From NCBI GenBank assembly GCA_015523685.1, contig WAJW01000026.1, forward strand, positions 1 to 12,246: 12,246 bases of DNA, read 5' to 3'. The translations under genes were made by a program, and so were the position numbers. The stretch comes from Archaeoglobaceae archaeon. GTDB taxonomy: Archaea > Halobacteriota > Archaeoglobi > Archaeoglobales > JdFR-42. The notes under the pieces were generated by a model, which was given only the letters and a program-made list of their open reading frames with translations, searched no databases and had not been told where the DNA came from. Numbering within the stretch: position 1 is the first letter of the stretch; the number at the start of each line of letters is the position of its first letter. Below, one piece after another: positions 1 through 7,202 of the stretch.

Positions 1-804
1 CTGCCATACATCCAATAAAATAAAACACCTCCGCTTTATCCGATGTTCTCCAATCTTCTTCCTACCTACATTCGATCTTTTCCTCTTGGCCTTCTGATTG
101 GTATTTTACCCGGAGTCGGGGCAACTACTGCCTCTCTCGTCTCATATTCACAGGAGGTTAAATTTTCCAAAAAACCTGAGAAATTTGGAACAGGAATTCC
201 TCAGGGGATAGCTGCTCCAGAATGTGCCAACAATGCCGCTGCAATGGGGGCCATGGTACCTCTCCTATCACTGGGCATACCCGGGAGCGCAACAACTGCG
301 GTAATGCTCGGAACGTTGATTTTACACGGGATGAGACCGGACCCTCTCTTATTCAAACAATTCCCAGATTTCGCTTATACTGTAATGGTCGCTGCCCTCA
401 TCGCAAATATACTCATTATTGCGGTGTCACCCCTCTTTATAAGGTTCTTCTCAAATGTAATCTACAGGATTCCCCAGGGTATTCTGGCCATCGTTATAAT
501 CATGTTCTGTGTGGTCGGTCATTTGCTCTCAGAAATAACATGGTGGATGTATGGATTGTGCTTGGTTTCGGGGTTACAGGATATATCCTTAAAAATATGG
601 TTATCCAATTGCACCCATCATAATAGGTCTTGTACGGGTCAGCTTGCAGAACAGGAGTTCAGAAGGACGATGATCATATCCGGTGGAAATCCAGCAAGAT
701 TCTTTCATTCGCCGATAAGCAGTTTTCTGCTTATAGTTTCAATTATAGTTGTGATCTACCCACTTATCAAAAGGATTGTGGCGAGGGTATCAGATATGGC
801 ATGA
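1..804 (+). pseudogene. tctA: TctA-type tricarboxylate transporter membrane subunit, C-terminal part, frameshifted
   Basis: C-terminal half of a TctA-family large membrane subunit of tripartite tricarboxylate transporters, which import carboxylates with a periplasmic binding protein and TctB. Visible family motifs are GLLIGILPGVGATTAS, the stretch around APECANNAAAMGAMVPLL, and LGIPGSATTAVMLG, then several membrane helices. The family is about 500 residues; only about 260 are here. The frame open from 43 to 804 is not the true reading throughout. Near 519 homology moves to frame 3 (RNNMVDVWIVLGFGVTGYIL), near 599 to frame 2 (GYPIAPIIIGLV), and near 635 back to frame 1 (GQLAEQEFRR). Each switch is explained by one lost base. 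Frame 1 has a stop at 16-18, while frame 2 is open from 2 to 94, so the ATG at 43 (no ribosome binding site) is probably not a start and a fourth shift near 45 is likely. No TctB or TctC is visible. Family assignment is firm; decay versus sequencing error cannot be settled here. Confidence 0.85.
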
Positions 805-821
805 AAACCATTTCATCCTGT

Positions 822-1973
822 TTATCCGGGCAGGCAGACTATGGCATCTCTCGGACAGATCTGCATGCACATCCCACAGTTCAAGCACTTTTCAGGGTCG
901 ATGACCGCTGTTTCATCGATGGTTATAGCGGTGCAGTGGCCGAAAACCCCGCATCTACCACATCCATTGCAGAGGGTCTGATCCACCTCAAATCTCAGGT
1001 CTGAGAATCTTATCCCCGAGGATGGCTTCAGGTATCCAAGGGCAATTCCCCTGAAACTGTCAAAATCAGAGTACCCCATTTTCCTCATGTATCCCTCCAG
1101 ACCATTGAGAATTTGTGCTATAACATCAAAACCCTTCATGATGACTGCGGTGTTTATCTGAAAACAGGTTGCACCCCACATAATTGCCTCAACAGCATCC
1201 CTCCAGCCCATAATTCCTCCGCATCCCGCAATCTGAATATCCACTCTATCTGCAATTTCAGCGATGCACATCATGGCAATGGGTTTGATCCATTCACCGG
1301 TTATACCCCCGAAAGAATGGGCATTGACTCCTGGCAATACAGGTCTCCCGCCATTAAAAATGTCCAGAGGTGGCGCTCCGAGAGGTGCGTTTATCGCCGT
1401 CACTCCATCTGCCCCGGCCTTTCTGCAGGCTTCAGCAATTGAGGCAATGTCCTCGGCAAGGGGGGTCAGCTTACATATCACGGGAATGGAAACATGAGAC
1501 ACAATATCTTTCGTAAGCTTTTTCACAGCCTTTCTGTCCTGACCAAGAAATTTTTTATCTGACCCCTCGCTCGGAAGATTCGGGCAGGACATGTTTATCT
1601 CAATTGCATGTGCCCCGGCATTTTCCATACTCACCGCGAGTCCAACCCATGAATCCACATCAAATGCCAGAATGTTGGAAATAATGGCAAGATCAGTTGA
1701 TTTCCTTACAGCAGACACGAGTTTCACCGCTTTCTTAACAGGCAATCTTTCATCTGATGGGGAAAAAAGTCCTGAAGTATGAATCCATGCCCGCATTTTT
1801 TTATCCATTGGTTCAGGAATGGCCATTTTTGTAACCACCCCTCCCGCTCCAGCTTTTTCAGCCATCATTATTTTTTCGGGAGTGGACGTCAGCGGTCCGG
1901 AGGCGATTATACATGGATTTTTGAGATGCAGATCCGCAAACCACACATCCATTTCATTAAACACGTCATTCAC
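822..1973 (-). CDS. PreA/dihydroorotate dehydrogenase-like flavoprotein with C-terminal 2x[4Fe-4S] ferredoxin domain
   Basis: 383 residues in two domains. Residues 8-325 form an FMN-binding TIM barrel of the class 1 dihydroorotate dehydrogenase/dihydropyrimidine dehydrogenase family. INMSCPN (125-132) carries the catalytic-loop cysteine C130 and N127; CKLTP (167-171) is a conserved lysine strand; GCGGI lies in the phosphate-binding end. Residues 330-380 are a ferredoxin domain with C335, C338, C341 and C347, then C363, C366, C369, C373 followed by Pro. Expected chemistry is ferredoxin- or NAD(P)H-linked reduction/oxidation of a pyrimidine or similar ring in the cytosol. The true substrate is open, because AIN-A (N195, A196) has alanine where dihydropyrimidine dehydrogenase has Asn-Thr. 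There is no PreT-like partner nearby. The start is GTG at 1973; ATG at 1952 (MDVWFADLHLKNP) matches the usual family N-terminus equally well. A TATA-like CTTATAAG lies at 1988-1995. It ends 17 bp from the tctA remnant, tail to tail. Confidence 0.85.
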   Translation of the reverse strand: MNDVFNEMDVWFADLHLKNPCIIASGPLTSTPEKIMMAEKAGAGGVVTKMAIPEPMDKKMRAWIHTSGLFSPSDERLPVKKAVKLVSAVRKSTDLAIISNILAFDVDSWVGLAVSMENAGAHAIEINMSCPNLPSEGSDKKFLGQDRKAVKKLTKDIVSHVSIPVICKLTPLAEDIASIAEACRKAGADGVTAINAPLGAPPLDIFNGGRPVLPGVNAHSFGGITGEWIKPIAMMCIAEIADRVDIQIAGCGGIMGWRDAVEAIMWGATCFQINTAVIMKGFDVIAQILNGLEGYMRKMGYSDFDSFRGIALGYLKPSSGIRFSDLRFEVDQTLCNGCGRCGVFGHCTAITIDETAVIDPEKCLNCGMCMQICPRDAIVCLPG

Positions 1974-2034
1974 CTGAATCCCATCCCCTTATAAGCTAAA
2001 ATACTTTCTCATCAGAGAGGTGAAAAAATTTCAT

Positions 2035-2045
2035 AAAATTTAAAT
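2035..2045 (+). promoter_or_regulatory. TATA box for the pilin-like gene, probably leaderless
   Basis: AAAATTTAAAT is centred about 29 nt before the ATG at 2069. No Shine-Dalgarno sequence precedes that ATG (the bases are AGAACTGCC). The archaeal TATA-to-start-site distance is about 25 nt, so transcription should begin at or next to the start codon, giving a leaderless mRNA. The element is nearly symmetric and could also serve the divergent PreA-like gene. This is inferred from spacing only. Confidence 0.5.
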
Positions 2046-2068
2046 CTCAGCTTAAATTCAGAACTGCC

Positions 2069-2536
2069 ATGAATTTCCTGCAGGATGATAGTGCGGTTGA
2101 AGGATTGCCCATAAGACTGATAATTGCCCTCGTAATAGGTGTCGTGGTTCTCGGAGCGATGGTGAGTGCCATATCCCAGTTCAAGCCACCGAAATCTCTT
2201 TCTGCAAATGTTATATCTTCAGGAGCAGGTGAATTGAAAAGAGGGAATCTGATTGCAGTGAAGGGATTTGGAGAGGTAAACAGCCCCTTCAAAGTTCTGG
2301 TAAGAGTGGTGGATGTTGACGGAAATCCTGTGTCAGGAGCGAGTGTCGCAATCACGGGACTTGGAGGTGCAGGATCAAACGTTACCAACTCCACTGGATA
2401 CGCCCTTGTGGAAAGTGCCTCAGATATAAATCTGAACGAGAACCAGAATGAAGGATATCTGTCCATAGAGGTTACCGCTTCAGGTTACACCAACTACAGA
2501 AATGAGAACGCCATCAAGGTGGTGAGGGTCCGATAA
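2069..2536 (+). CDS. Archaeal pilin-like secreted/membrane protein with Ig-like (carboxypeptidase-regulatory type) domain
   Basis: 155 residues. A short acidic N-terminus (DDSAVEG) is followed by one hydrophobic helix at about 14-34 (LPIRLIIALVIGVVVLGAMV). This resembles archaeal type IV pilin-like proteins processed at a Gly before the hydrophobic segment; here the cut could follow G12. From about residue 55 the protein is beta-rich: VRVVDVDGNPVSGASVAITG, then a turn with NVTNSTGYALVE and IEVTASGYTNYR. This is the typical pattern of a carboxypeptidase-regulatory or bacterial Ig-like fold, as used in surface adhesins. Two N-glycosylation sequons (NVT, NST) sit side by side around residues 108-112. 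It stands alone, without pilus ATPase or TadC-like genes in the window. A role as a minor pilin or surface-anchored protein is inferred; no specific function can be given. A single stop codon is followed by another TAA. Confidence 0.7.
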   Translation: MNFLQDDSAVEGLPIRLIIALVIGVVVLGAMVSAISQFKPPKSLSANVISSGAGELKRGNLIAVKGFGEVNSPFKVLVRVVDVDGNPVSGASVAITGLGGAGSNVTNSTGYALVESASDINLNENQNEGYLSIEVTASGYTNYRNENAIKVVRVR

Positions 2537-2545
2537 TAAATGCAT

Positions 2546-2559
2546 TCTTGTTTTTTTAA
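2546..2559 (+). terminator. T-rich terminator after the pilin-like gene
   Basis: A run of seven T (2551-2557) within TTCTTGTTTTTTTAAT lies 10-23 nt after the stop codon, in the 41-bp gap between two convergent genes. Archaeal RNA polymerase terminates at T tracts without needing a hairpin, and no strong hairpin is present. The opposite strand offers only a weaker T-rich run for the gene coming from the right. Confidence 0.5.
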
Positions 2560-2577
2560 TAAGAAATTGCCACTCCT

Positions 2578-3273
2578 CTATTCTTCTGCCAGTGTGTATT
2601 CCCTGAACTCTCCCTCACATGGATGGCCTGATGTGTAATGCACCTTCCTCGGAGCGGTCTCCAGAATGAAGGCTGACGATGTGAATCTCTCTCCATGCCT
2701 GCATATTGAATTTTCTGAAGGGCCATTCTCATGGTCCTTAAGTAGGGACTTGAGATCATCCACACTCTTAACACTCTCAAGAAGTTCCCTCGCCCTTCTG
2801 TATCTTATAAAGGTGCTCGGATACTCCTCCTTTTTTCTTGGCCCTGCGTGAATATATATGAAGTGGTTAGTTCTCACCACCTTATCCCTGACTTCAACAG
2901 CATTTACCTCACTCCCGGTGGATTCAAGCACAAAGCATCGATCTGCAGAGGCTATTATCAGATTTCCCGGAGCATAGTTTGACAGCTCAGCCCTGGCAAA
3001 ACCAACAGCCTTTGTAATGTCCCCTTCCTTAACCACATCAGGTATTATGTTCCCTATAAACCTCTCTGTCTCATATTCTCCATCTATCCGGACGACAGAA
3101 CATATAGCAGAAATCCCCTTCTCCCCTATACCTCCATATACACCCTCTTCATTCTTTATGAAAAGCCCATTCTCTTCTCTCACCACTCCATCTTCAGTTT
3201 TCATACCCTTTACCGGGTCTCTCGTTTTAAAAAGCACATAGTAGGAGAGTTTGATGGTCCCCATTGTACACAT
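2578..3273 (-). CDS. Ntn-hydrolase of the acyl-CoA:6-aminopenicillanate acyltransferase (peptidase C45)-like family
   Basis: 231 residues starting MCTMG. Cysteine 2 would become the N-terminal nucleophile once Met is removed, as in other N-terminal-nucleophile amidohydrolases. Further family-like signs are FKTRDP (15-20) in the position of the usual NRD motif, GVYGGIGEKG (44-53), RTNHF (134-138), RYRRARELL (158-165), a DH (180-181), ICRHG (190-194) and TSSAFILE with HPCE near the end (198-220). It should hydrolyse or transfer an amide/acyl group in the cytosol (no signal peptide); the substrate is unknown and no beta-lactam role is implied. A GTG at 3282 is in frame, but ATG at 3273 is preferred because it places Cys at position 2 and follows GGTGG. 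It starts one base after the serA stop (TGAaATG), so it is very probably cotranscribed and coupled with serA. TANGO2-like or other Ntn families are less likely. Confidence 0.65.
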   Translation of the reverse strand: MCTMGTIKLSYYVLFKTRDPVKGMKTEDGVVREENGLFIKNEEGVYGGIGEKGISAICSVVRIDGEYETERFIGNIIPDVVKEGDITKAVGFARAELSNYAPGNLIIASADRCFVLESTGSEVNAVEVRDKVVRTNHFIYIHAGPRKKEEYPSTFIRYRRARELLESVKSVDDLKSLLKDHENGPSENSICRHGERFTSSAFILETAPRKVHYTSGHPCEGEFREYTLAEE

Positions 3274-3274
3274 T

Positions 3275-4873
3275 TCAACCACCGAAGTTCACATGAATTG
3301 CGTTCACTATCCCATCGAGCCTCTCCATCTCGGAAAGCACTTCTGAGGAGGGTGGATTGTCAACATTCAGCACCATGATCGCTATCCCTCCGGGAACATC
3401 AACTGTTCTTCCAACATGCATCCTCGCTATGTTTATGTTGTACTTTCCAAAGAGCATTCCCACTCTACCTATGACACCTGGCCTATCTTCGTGGAGGGAT
3501 ATGATAACATGCCCTTTCGGAATGAAATCCACGTTGTAATCTCCGATTTTAATTATCCTTATATCCTGCTTGCCGAAAGACGTTCCCATCACCTTTCTAA
3601 CCTGATTTTTCCCGTGAAGCTCAACCTCTATCAGGTTTGTGTAATTGTCCGTCTCTGTTGTACTGCTCTCCACAACATCTATACCCCTTGAAGTTGCAAT
3701 CATGGGAGCACTCACCAGATTAACACCACCACCCAGTATGGAATCAAACACGCCCTTCAGAACAGCCCTGGTAACATAAGCGGTATCGCTGGATGCCAGG
3801 ACGCCGTAGTATTTAACGTGAACTTCGTGAATTTCTCCCTCAATCAATCTCGCCGAGAGAATACCTATCTTTTCTCCGAGCATGAGGAAAGGCTTCAAAA
3901 ATTCATATTCTTCAGGTTTTATCGGTGGAAGATTCACAGCATTCTTGACAGCGAGACCCTTCAGGGCATTGATAACCTCCTCGGCTATGATCAACCCCAC
4001 ACTTTTCTGTGCCTCGAATGTTGATGCTGCTATATGGGGTGTTGCTATAACCTCTTCAAGCTCAAGGAGAGGAGAATTGACAGGAGGTTCCTCTTCAAAC
4101 ACATCGAGAGCGGCTCCAGCAACCTTACCACTCTTAATAGCATTGTAAAGAGCATTTTCATCGATTATACCGCCCCGGGCACAGTTGACAATGTAAACAC
4201 CCTTCCTCATCATTTTAAACTCGTTTTCTCCAATCATGTGGCGCGTTGCATCGGTGAGGGGTGTGTGGACGGTGATGAAATCTGATTTCATTATGACCTC
4301 CTGAAGAGACGTGAGTGTTATTCCCAGCTCTTTAGCCCTCTCCTTGGAGATAAAGGGATCGTAGGCAAGAACCTTCATTTCAAGACCGAGAGCCCGGGAA
4401 GCCACAAGAGAGCCGATCCTCCCCAGGCCTATAACCCCGAGAGTTTTACCTCTCACCTCGGATCCCATGAATTTTTTTCTATCCCATCTGCCTGATTTGA
4501 GGGATGAGTTTGCCTGAGGAATCCTTCTCACCAAAGAGAGGAGCATGGCGATAGTGTGCTCTGCAGCAGATATGGTGTTTCCTTCAGGAGCATTCACAAC
4601 TATAACACCCTTTTCAGTTGCTGCCTGGACATCTATGTTATCCACACCGACTCCAGCGCGTCCTATGACTTTCAACCTTTCACCTCTCTCTATCACGTCC
4701 CTCGTCACTTTAGTCTGGCTCCGAACTATGAGTGCCTCATATTCCGGGATAATTTCAAGCAATTCTTCCGGAGATATACCTATTCTGACATCGACTCTGA
4801 TGTCTTTTTCTCTCTTAAGCAATTTAATTCCATTTTCGGCAATATTATCAGTGATAAGCACCTTTTGCACCAT
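3275..4873 (-). CDS. serA: D-3-phosphoglycerate dehydrogenase, long ACT-domain form
   Basis: Oxidises 3-phosphoglycerate to 3-phosphohydroxypyruvate with NAD+, the first step of serine synthesis, in the cytosol. At 532 residues it has the long-form length. Residues 1-100 and 280-315 form the substrate-binding domain. The Rossmann domain at about 100-280 has GLGRIG at 149-154. Catalytic residues are visible as R233 in NCARGGI, E262 in FEEEPP and H280 in TPHIA. Residues about 320-450 are the allosteric substrate-binding (intervening) domain with the VLKGVFDSILGGGVN stretch, and about 455-530 is an ACT domain (HEDRPGVIGRVGMLFG), the usual site of serine feedback. The start is ATG 4873 with AGGTGG at 4878-4883, four bases upstream. 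It diverges from ppsA and is followed without a gap by the Ntn-hydrolase gene. Identity is secure. Confidence 0.96.
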   Translation of the reverse strand: MVQKVLITDNIAENGIKLLKREKDIRVDVRIGISPEELLEIIPEYEALIVRSQTKVTRDVIERGERLKVIGRAGVGVDNIDVQAATEKGVIVVNAPEGNTISAAEHTIAMLLSLVRRIPQANSSLKSGRWDRKKFMGSEVRGKTLGVIGLGRIGSLVASRALGLEMKVLAYDPFISKERAKELGITLTSLQEVIMKSDFITVHTPLTDATRHMIGENEFKMMRKGVYIVNCARGGIIDENALYNAIKSGKVAGAALDVFEEEPPVNSPLLELEEVIATPHIAASTFEAQKSVGLIIAEEVINALKGLAVKNAVNLPPIKPEEYEFLKPFLMLGEKIGILSARLIEGEIHEVHVKYYGVLASSDTAYVTRAVLKGVFDSILGGGVNLVSAPMIATSRGIDVVESSTTETDNYTNLIEVELHGKNQVRKVMGTSFGKQDIRIIKIGDYNVDFIPKGHVIISLHEDRPGVIGRVGMLFGKYNINIARMHVGRTVDVPGGIAIMVLNVDNPPSSEVLSEMERLDGIVNAIHVNFGG

Positions 4874-4900
4874 TTTACCACCTGCCCTTTTTGGAAAGAC

Positions 4901-4920
4901 TTAAGTATTAATATTTATAG
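4901..4920. promoter_or_regulatory. Shared AT-rich divergent promoter of serA and ppsA
   Basis: The 20-bp block TTAAGTATTAATATTTATAG is the only AT-rich element in the 73-bp gap between the two starts. Read on the minus strand, TATAAATA (4913-4920) lies about 43 nt before the serA ATG and predicts a short leader holding AGGTGG. On the plus strand, TTAAGTATT (4901-4909) predicts a start near 4931, just before the ppsA ribosome binding site. The two core promoters therefore overlap, and polymerase may not occupy both at once. Confidence 0.5.
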
Positions 4921-4933
4921 TTTTCAACCCGCC

Positions 4934-4940
4934 AGGAGGT
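4934..4940 (+). promoter_or_regulatory. Ribosome binding site of ppsA
   Basis: AGGAGGT is a near-complete match to the archaeal anti-Shine-Dalgarno. Its 6-nt spacing to ATG 4947 favours that codon over the adjacent in-frame GTG 4944 (3 nt) and the out-of-frame ATG 4942. Confidence 0.75.
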
Positions 4941-4946
4941 CATGTG

Positions 4947-7202
4947 ATGGGGGTAATCTGGCTTGGTGATCTGGATTCCAACGATGTGAATATCGCAGGT
5001 GGTAAAGGAGCCAATCTTGGAGAGCTGATGAGGAATGAGATTCCTGTTCCAAATGGTTTTGTTGTTGATAGCCTCACATTCAGAGAATTTATGAAAACCA
5101 CGGGTATTCTTGATAAGGTTCTTGAGTCCCTTGACTTTGATGTTGATGACTCAAGGCTCCTTGAAGAACGATCCAGAGAGATCAGAAAGCTTATTGAAAG
5201 CACAGAAATCCCTGAAAAGATCAGAAAAGAGATAGAGGATGCGTATGAAGAACTCTGCAAACAGGAGGGTGAGGAGGTTTTCGTTGCGATAAGGAGTTCT
5301 GCAACAGCAGAAGATCTTCCCGAAGCAAGTTTTGCGGGTCAGCAGGATACCTATCTCAACATCAAAGGGAAGGATAAGGTTGTTGAATATGTCAAAAAAT
5401 GCTGGAGCTCCCTTTATACCCCGAGAGCGATATTCTACAGAATCGAACAGAATTTCAGGCATGAGGACGTGAGTATCGCGGTTGTTGTGCAGAAGATGGT
5501 TAACTCAGAGAAATCGGGGGTGATGTTCACCTCACACCCGGTTACAGGCGAAAAGGTGGCGATTATCGAGGCAACATGGGGTCTTGGTGAGGCGCTTGTT
5601 TCAGGGAAGGTGAGCCCGGATACCTACGTTTACGACAGAACGTCCAGAAAAATCGTTGAAAAGAAGCTCGGAAGCAAGGAGATAATGATTGTGAGAGACA
5701 GTAAGACGGGAGAGAACGTGGAAGTGGAAGTTGACAGAAAGAAAAGGGAGATCTATGCCCTCTCTGATGAGGAAATTGAAAAGCTTGTTGCGATTGGAGA
5801 GGTTATCGAATCTCTTTACAACCACCCGCAGGATGTGGAATGGGCCGAGGAGAAGGGGAACTTTTACATCGTACAGACAAGGCCTGTAACAACCATCCGT
5901 AAGGAGGAAGGAACCGTTCTGCTGAAAGGGCTTGGTGCCTCTCCCGGAACCGCATCAGGAAAGGTCAAGATTTTGATGGACGCCTCTAAACTTGATAAGA
6001 TCCAGGAGGGGGACATACTGGTAACGAAAATGACCACTCCCGACATGGTCCCCGCAATGAAAAGAGCCGGGGCGATTGTTACCGACGAGGGAGGGATGAC
6101 GTGCCATGCAGCGATAGTTTCCAGAGAACTTGGCACACCTGCAGTTGTGGGAACCAAAAAAGCCACTGAAATCCTGAAGGACAACATGGTTGTTACGGTG
6201 GACGGAGAGAAGGGCATAATATATGCTGGAGAGCTCAAAAAAGAGGAGAGAGCGGAGAAGAAGACCACAGAAGTAACCGCTGTTGTGTCTAAGCCGATCA
6301 CCGCCACGGAGGTGAAGGTCAACATTTCAATTCCTGAAGCTGCAAAGAGGGCCTCGGAATCCCAGCCTGACGGAGTTGGATTGCTCAGGATTGAGCACGT
6401 GATCCTGGGGCTGGACAAACACCCATTGAAATACATCGAGGATGGGGAGGAGGACGTTTACGTTCAGAAGCTGAGCGAGAGCATTCAGATAGTTGCGGAA
6501 ACATTTTATCCCAGATCCGTGTGGGTGAGAACTCTCGACGCCCCCACCGACGAATTCAGGAACATGGAAGGAGGTGAAAGAGAACCGGTTGAAGCGAATC
6601 CCATGCTCGGATACCGTGGCATCAGAAGGGATCTAATTGAGGATAAACACTTCAGGCTTGAGATAAGGGCGATCAAAAAACTCATTGAAATGGGGTACAC
6701 CAATCTCGGAATTATGCTACCTCTTTTGATCCATCCCTCTGAACTGAGAAGGGCGAGAGAGATAATGGAGGAGGAGGGCGTAAATCTTGATAAGGTGGAT
6801 ATTGGAATCATGGTGGAAACACCCGCCTCTGCACTCATCATAGAGGATTTCATTAAAGAGGGGCTGGATTTTGTATCCTTCGGAACGAATGACCTGACCC
6901 AGTATACCCTTGCGGTTGACAGAAACAACGAGAATGTATCACATCTCTACGATGAGACGCATCCGGCGGTTATGAGGCTCATTGAGAGGGTCATAAAGAT
7001 CTGCAAGAAGCACGGTGTCAAAACTTCCATATGTGGCCAGGCAGGTTCGTATCCCCACGTTGTGGAGAAACTGGTGGAGCTTGGAATTGACAGCGTGTCC
7101 GCCAACCCTGATGCGGTTGAAATTGTAAGAGAGACTGTTGCAAGGGTTGAGAGAAAACTCATGCTGGAAAGTCTGAGGAGACAGAATGCTGGAGAGGCTT
7201 AA
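4947..7202 (+). CDS. ppsA: Phosphoenolpyruvate synthase (pyruvate, water dikinase)
   Basis: Makes PEP from pyruvate and ATP with release of AMP and phosphate, the entry to gluconeogenesis, in the cytosol. At 751 residues it is slightly shorter than the E. coli enzyme (792). Order of domains: an N-terminal ATP-grasp-like domain (about 1-330; GGKGANLGEL at the start, RSSATAEDLPEASFAGQQDT, and QTRPVTT at its end); a phosphohistidine swivel domain with GGMTCHAAIVSRELGTPAVVG, in which H387 is the carrier; and a PEP/pyruvate TIM barrel (about 460-740) with LRIEH, RTLDAPTDEFR, NPMLGYRG, GIMVETPAS, FGTNDLTQYTLAVDR, and CGQAGSYP with the catalytic C696. All key residues are present and there is no intein. 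The ATG at 4947 is chosen from the ribosome binding site. It is first in an overlapping set: its last 17 nt overlap the next gene. Divergent serA uses the same glycolytic intermediate pool. Confidence 0.97.
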   Translation: MGVIWLGDLDSNDVNIAGGKGANLGELMRNEIPVPNGFVVDSLTFREFMKTTGILDKVLESLDFDVDDSRLLEERSREIRKLIESTEIPEKIRKEIEDAYEELCKQEGEEVFVAIRSSATAEDLPEASFAGQQDTYLNIKGKDKVVEYVKKCWSSLYTPRAIFYRIEQNFRHEDVSIAVVVQKMVNSEKSGVMFTSHPVTGEKVAIIEATWGLGEALVSGKVSPDTYVYDRTSRKIVEKKLGSKEIMIVRDSKTGENVEVEVDRKKREIYALSDEEIEKLVAIGEVIESLYNHPQDVEWAEEKGNFYIVQTRPVTTIRKEEGTVLLKGLGASPGTASGKVKILMDASKLDKIQEGDILVTKMTTPDMVPAMKRAGAIVTDEGGMTCHAAIVSRELGTPAVVGTKKATEILKDNMVVTVDGEKGIIYAGELKKEERAEKKTTEVTAVVSKPITATEVKVNISIPEAAKRASESQPDGVGLLRIEHVILGLDKHPLKYIEDGEEDVYVQKLSESIQIVAETFYPRSVWVRTLDAPTDEFRNMEGGEREPVEANPMLGYRGIRRDLIEDKHFRLEIRAIKKLIEMGYTNLGIMLPLLIHPSELRRAREIMEEEGVNLDKVDIGIMVETPASALIIEDFIKEGLDFVSFGTNDLTQYTLAVDRNNENVSHLYDETHPAVMRLIERVIKICKKHGVKTSICGQAGSYPHVVEKLVELGIDSVSANPDAVEIVRETVARVERKLMLESLRRQNAGEA

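Noticed and set aside
43..804. An intact 253-residue TctA-like protein starting at ATG 43
   Set aside because: About 39 residues in the middle match TctA only in the other two frames, the start has no ribosome binding site, and half the family length is missing.
1588..1599. Catalytic cysteine of the PreA-like enzyme might be lost, because the DPD-like LACGQD stretch reads FLGQD here
   Set aside because: The active-site cysteine of this family is the one in the N-x-S-C-P motif, which is kept (INMSCPN).
2047..2466. 139-codon open frame on the minus strand opposite the pilin-like gene
   Set aside because: Its product is Thr/Pro/Ser-rich low-complexity without motifs, while the plus strand has a coherent membrane helix plus beta domain, a promoter and a terminator.
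4942..4946. ATG at 4942 and GTG at 4944 as the ppsA start
   Set aside because: The first is out of frame; the second is only 3 nt from AGGAGGT, against 6 nt for ATG 4947.
5864..6436. 190-codon open frame on the minus strand
   Set aside because: Lies wholly within ppsA, antisense to the conserved phosphohistidine region; its Ser/Pro/Thr-rich translation is typical of an antisense shadow.
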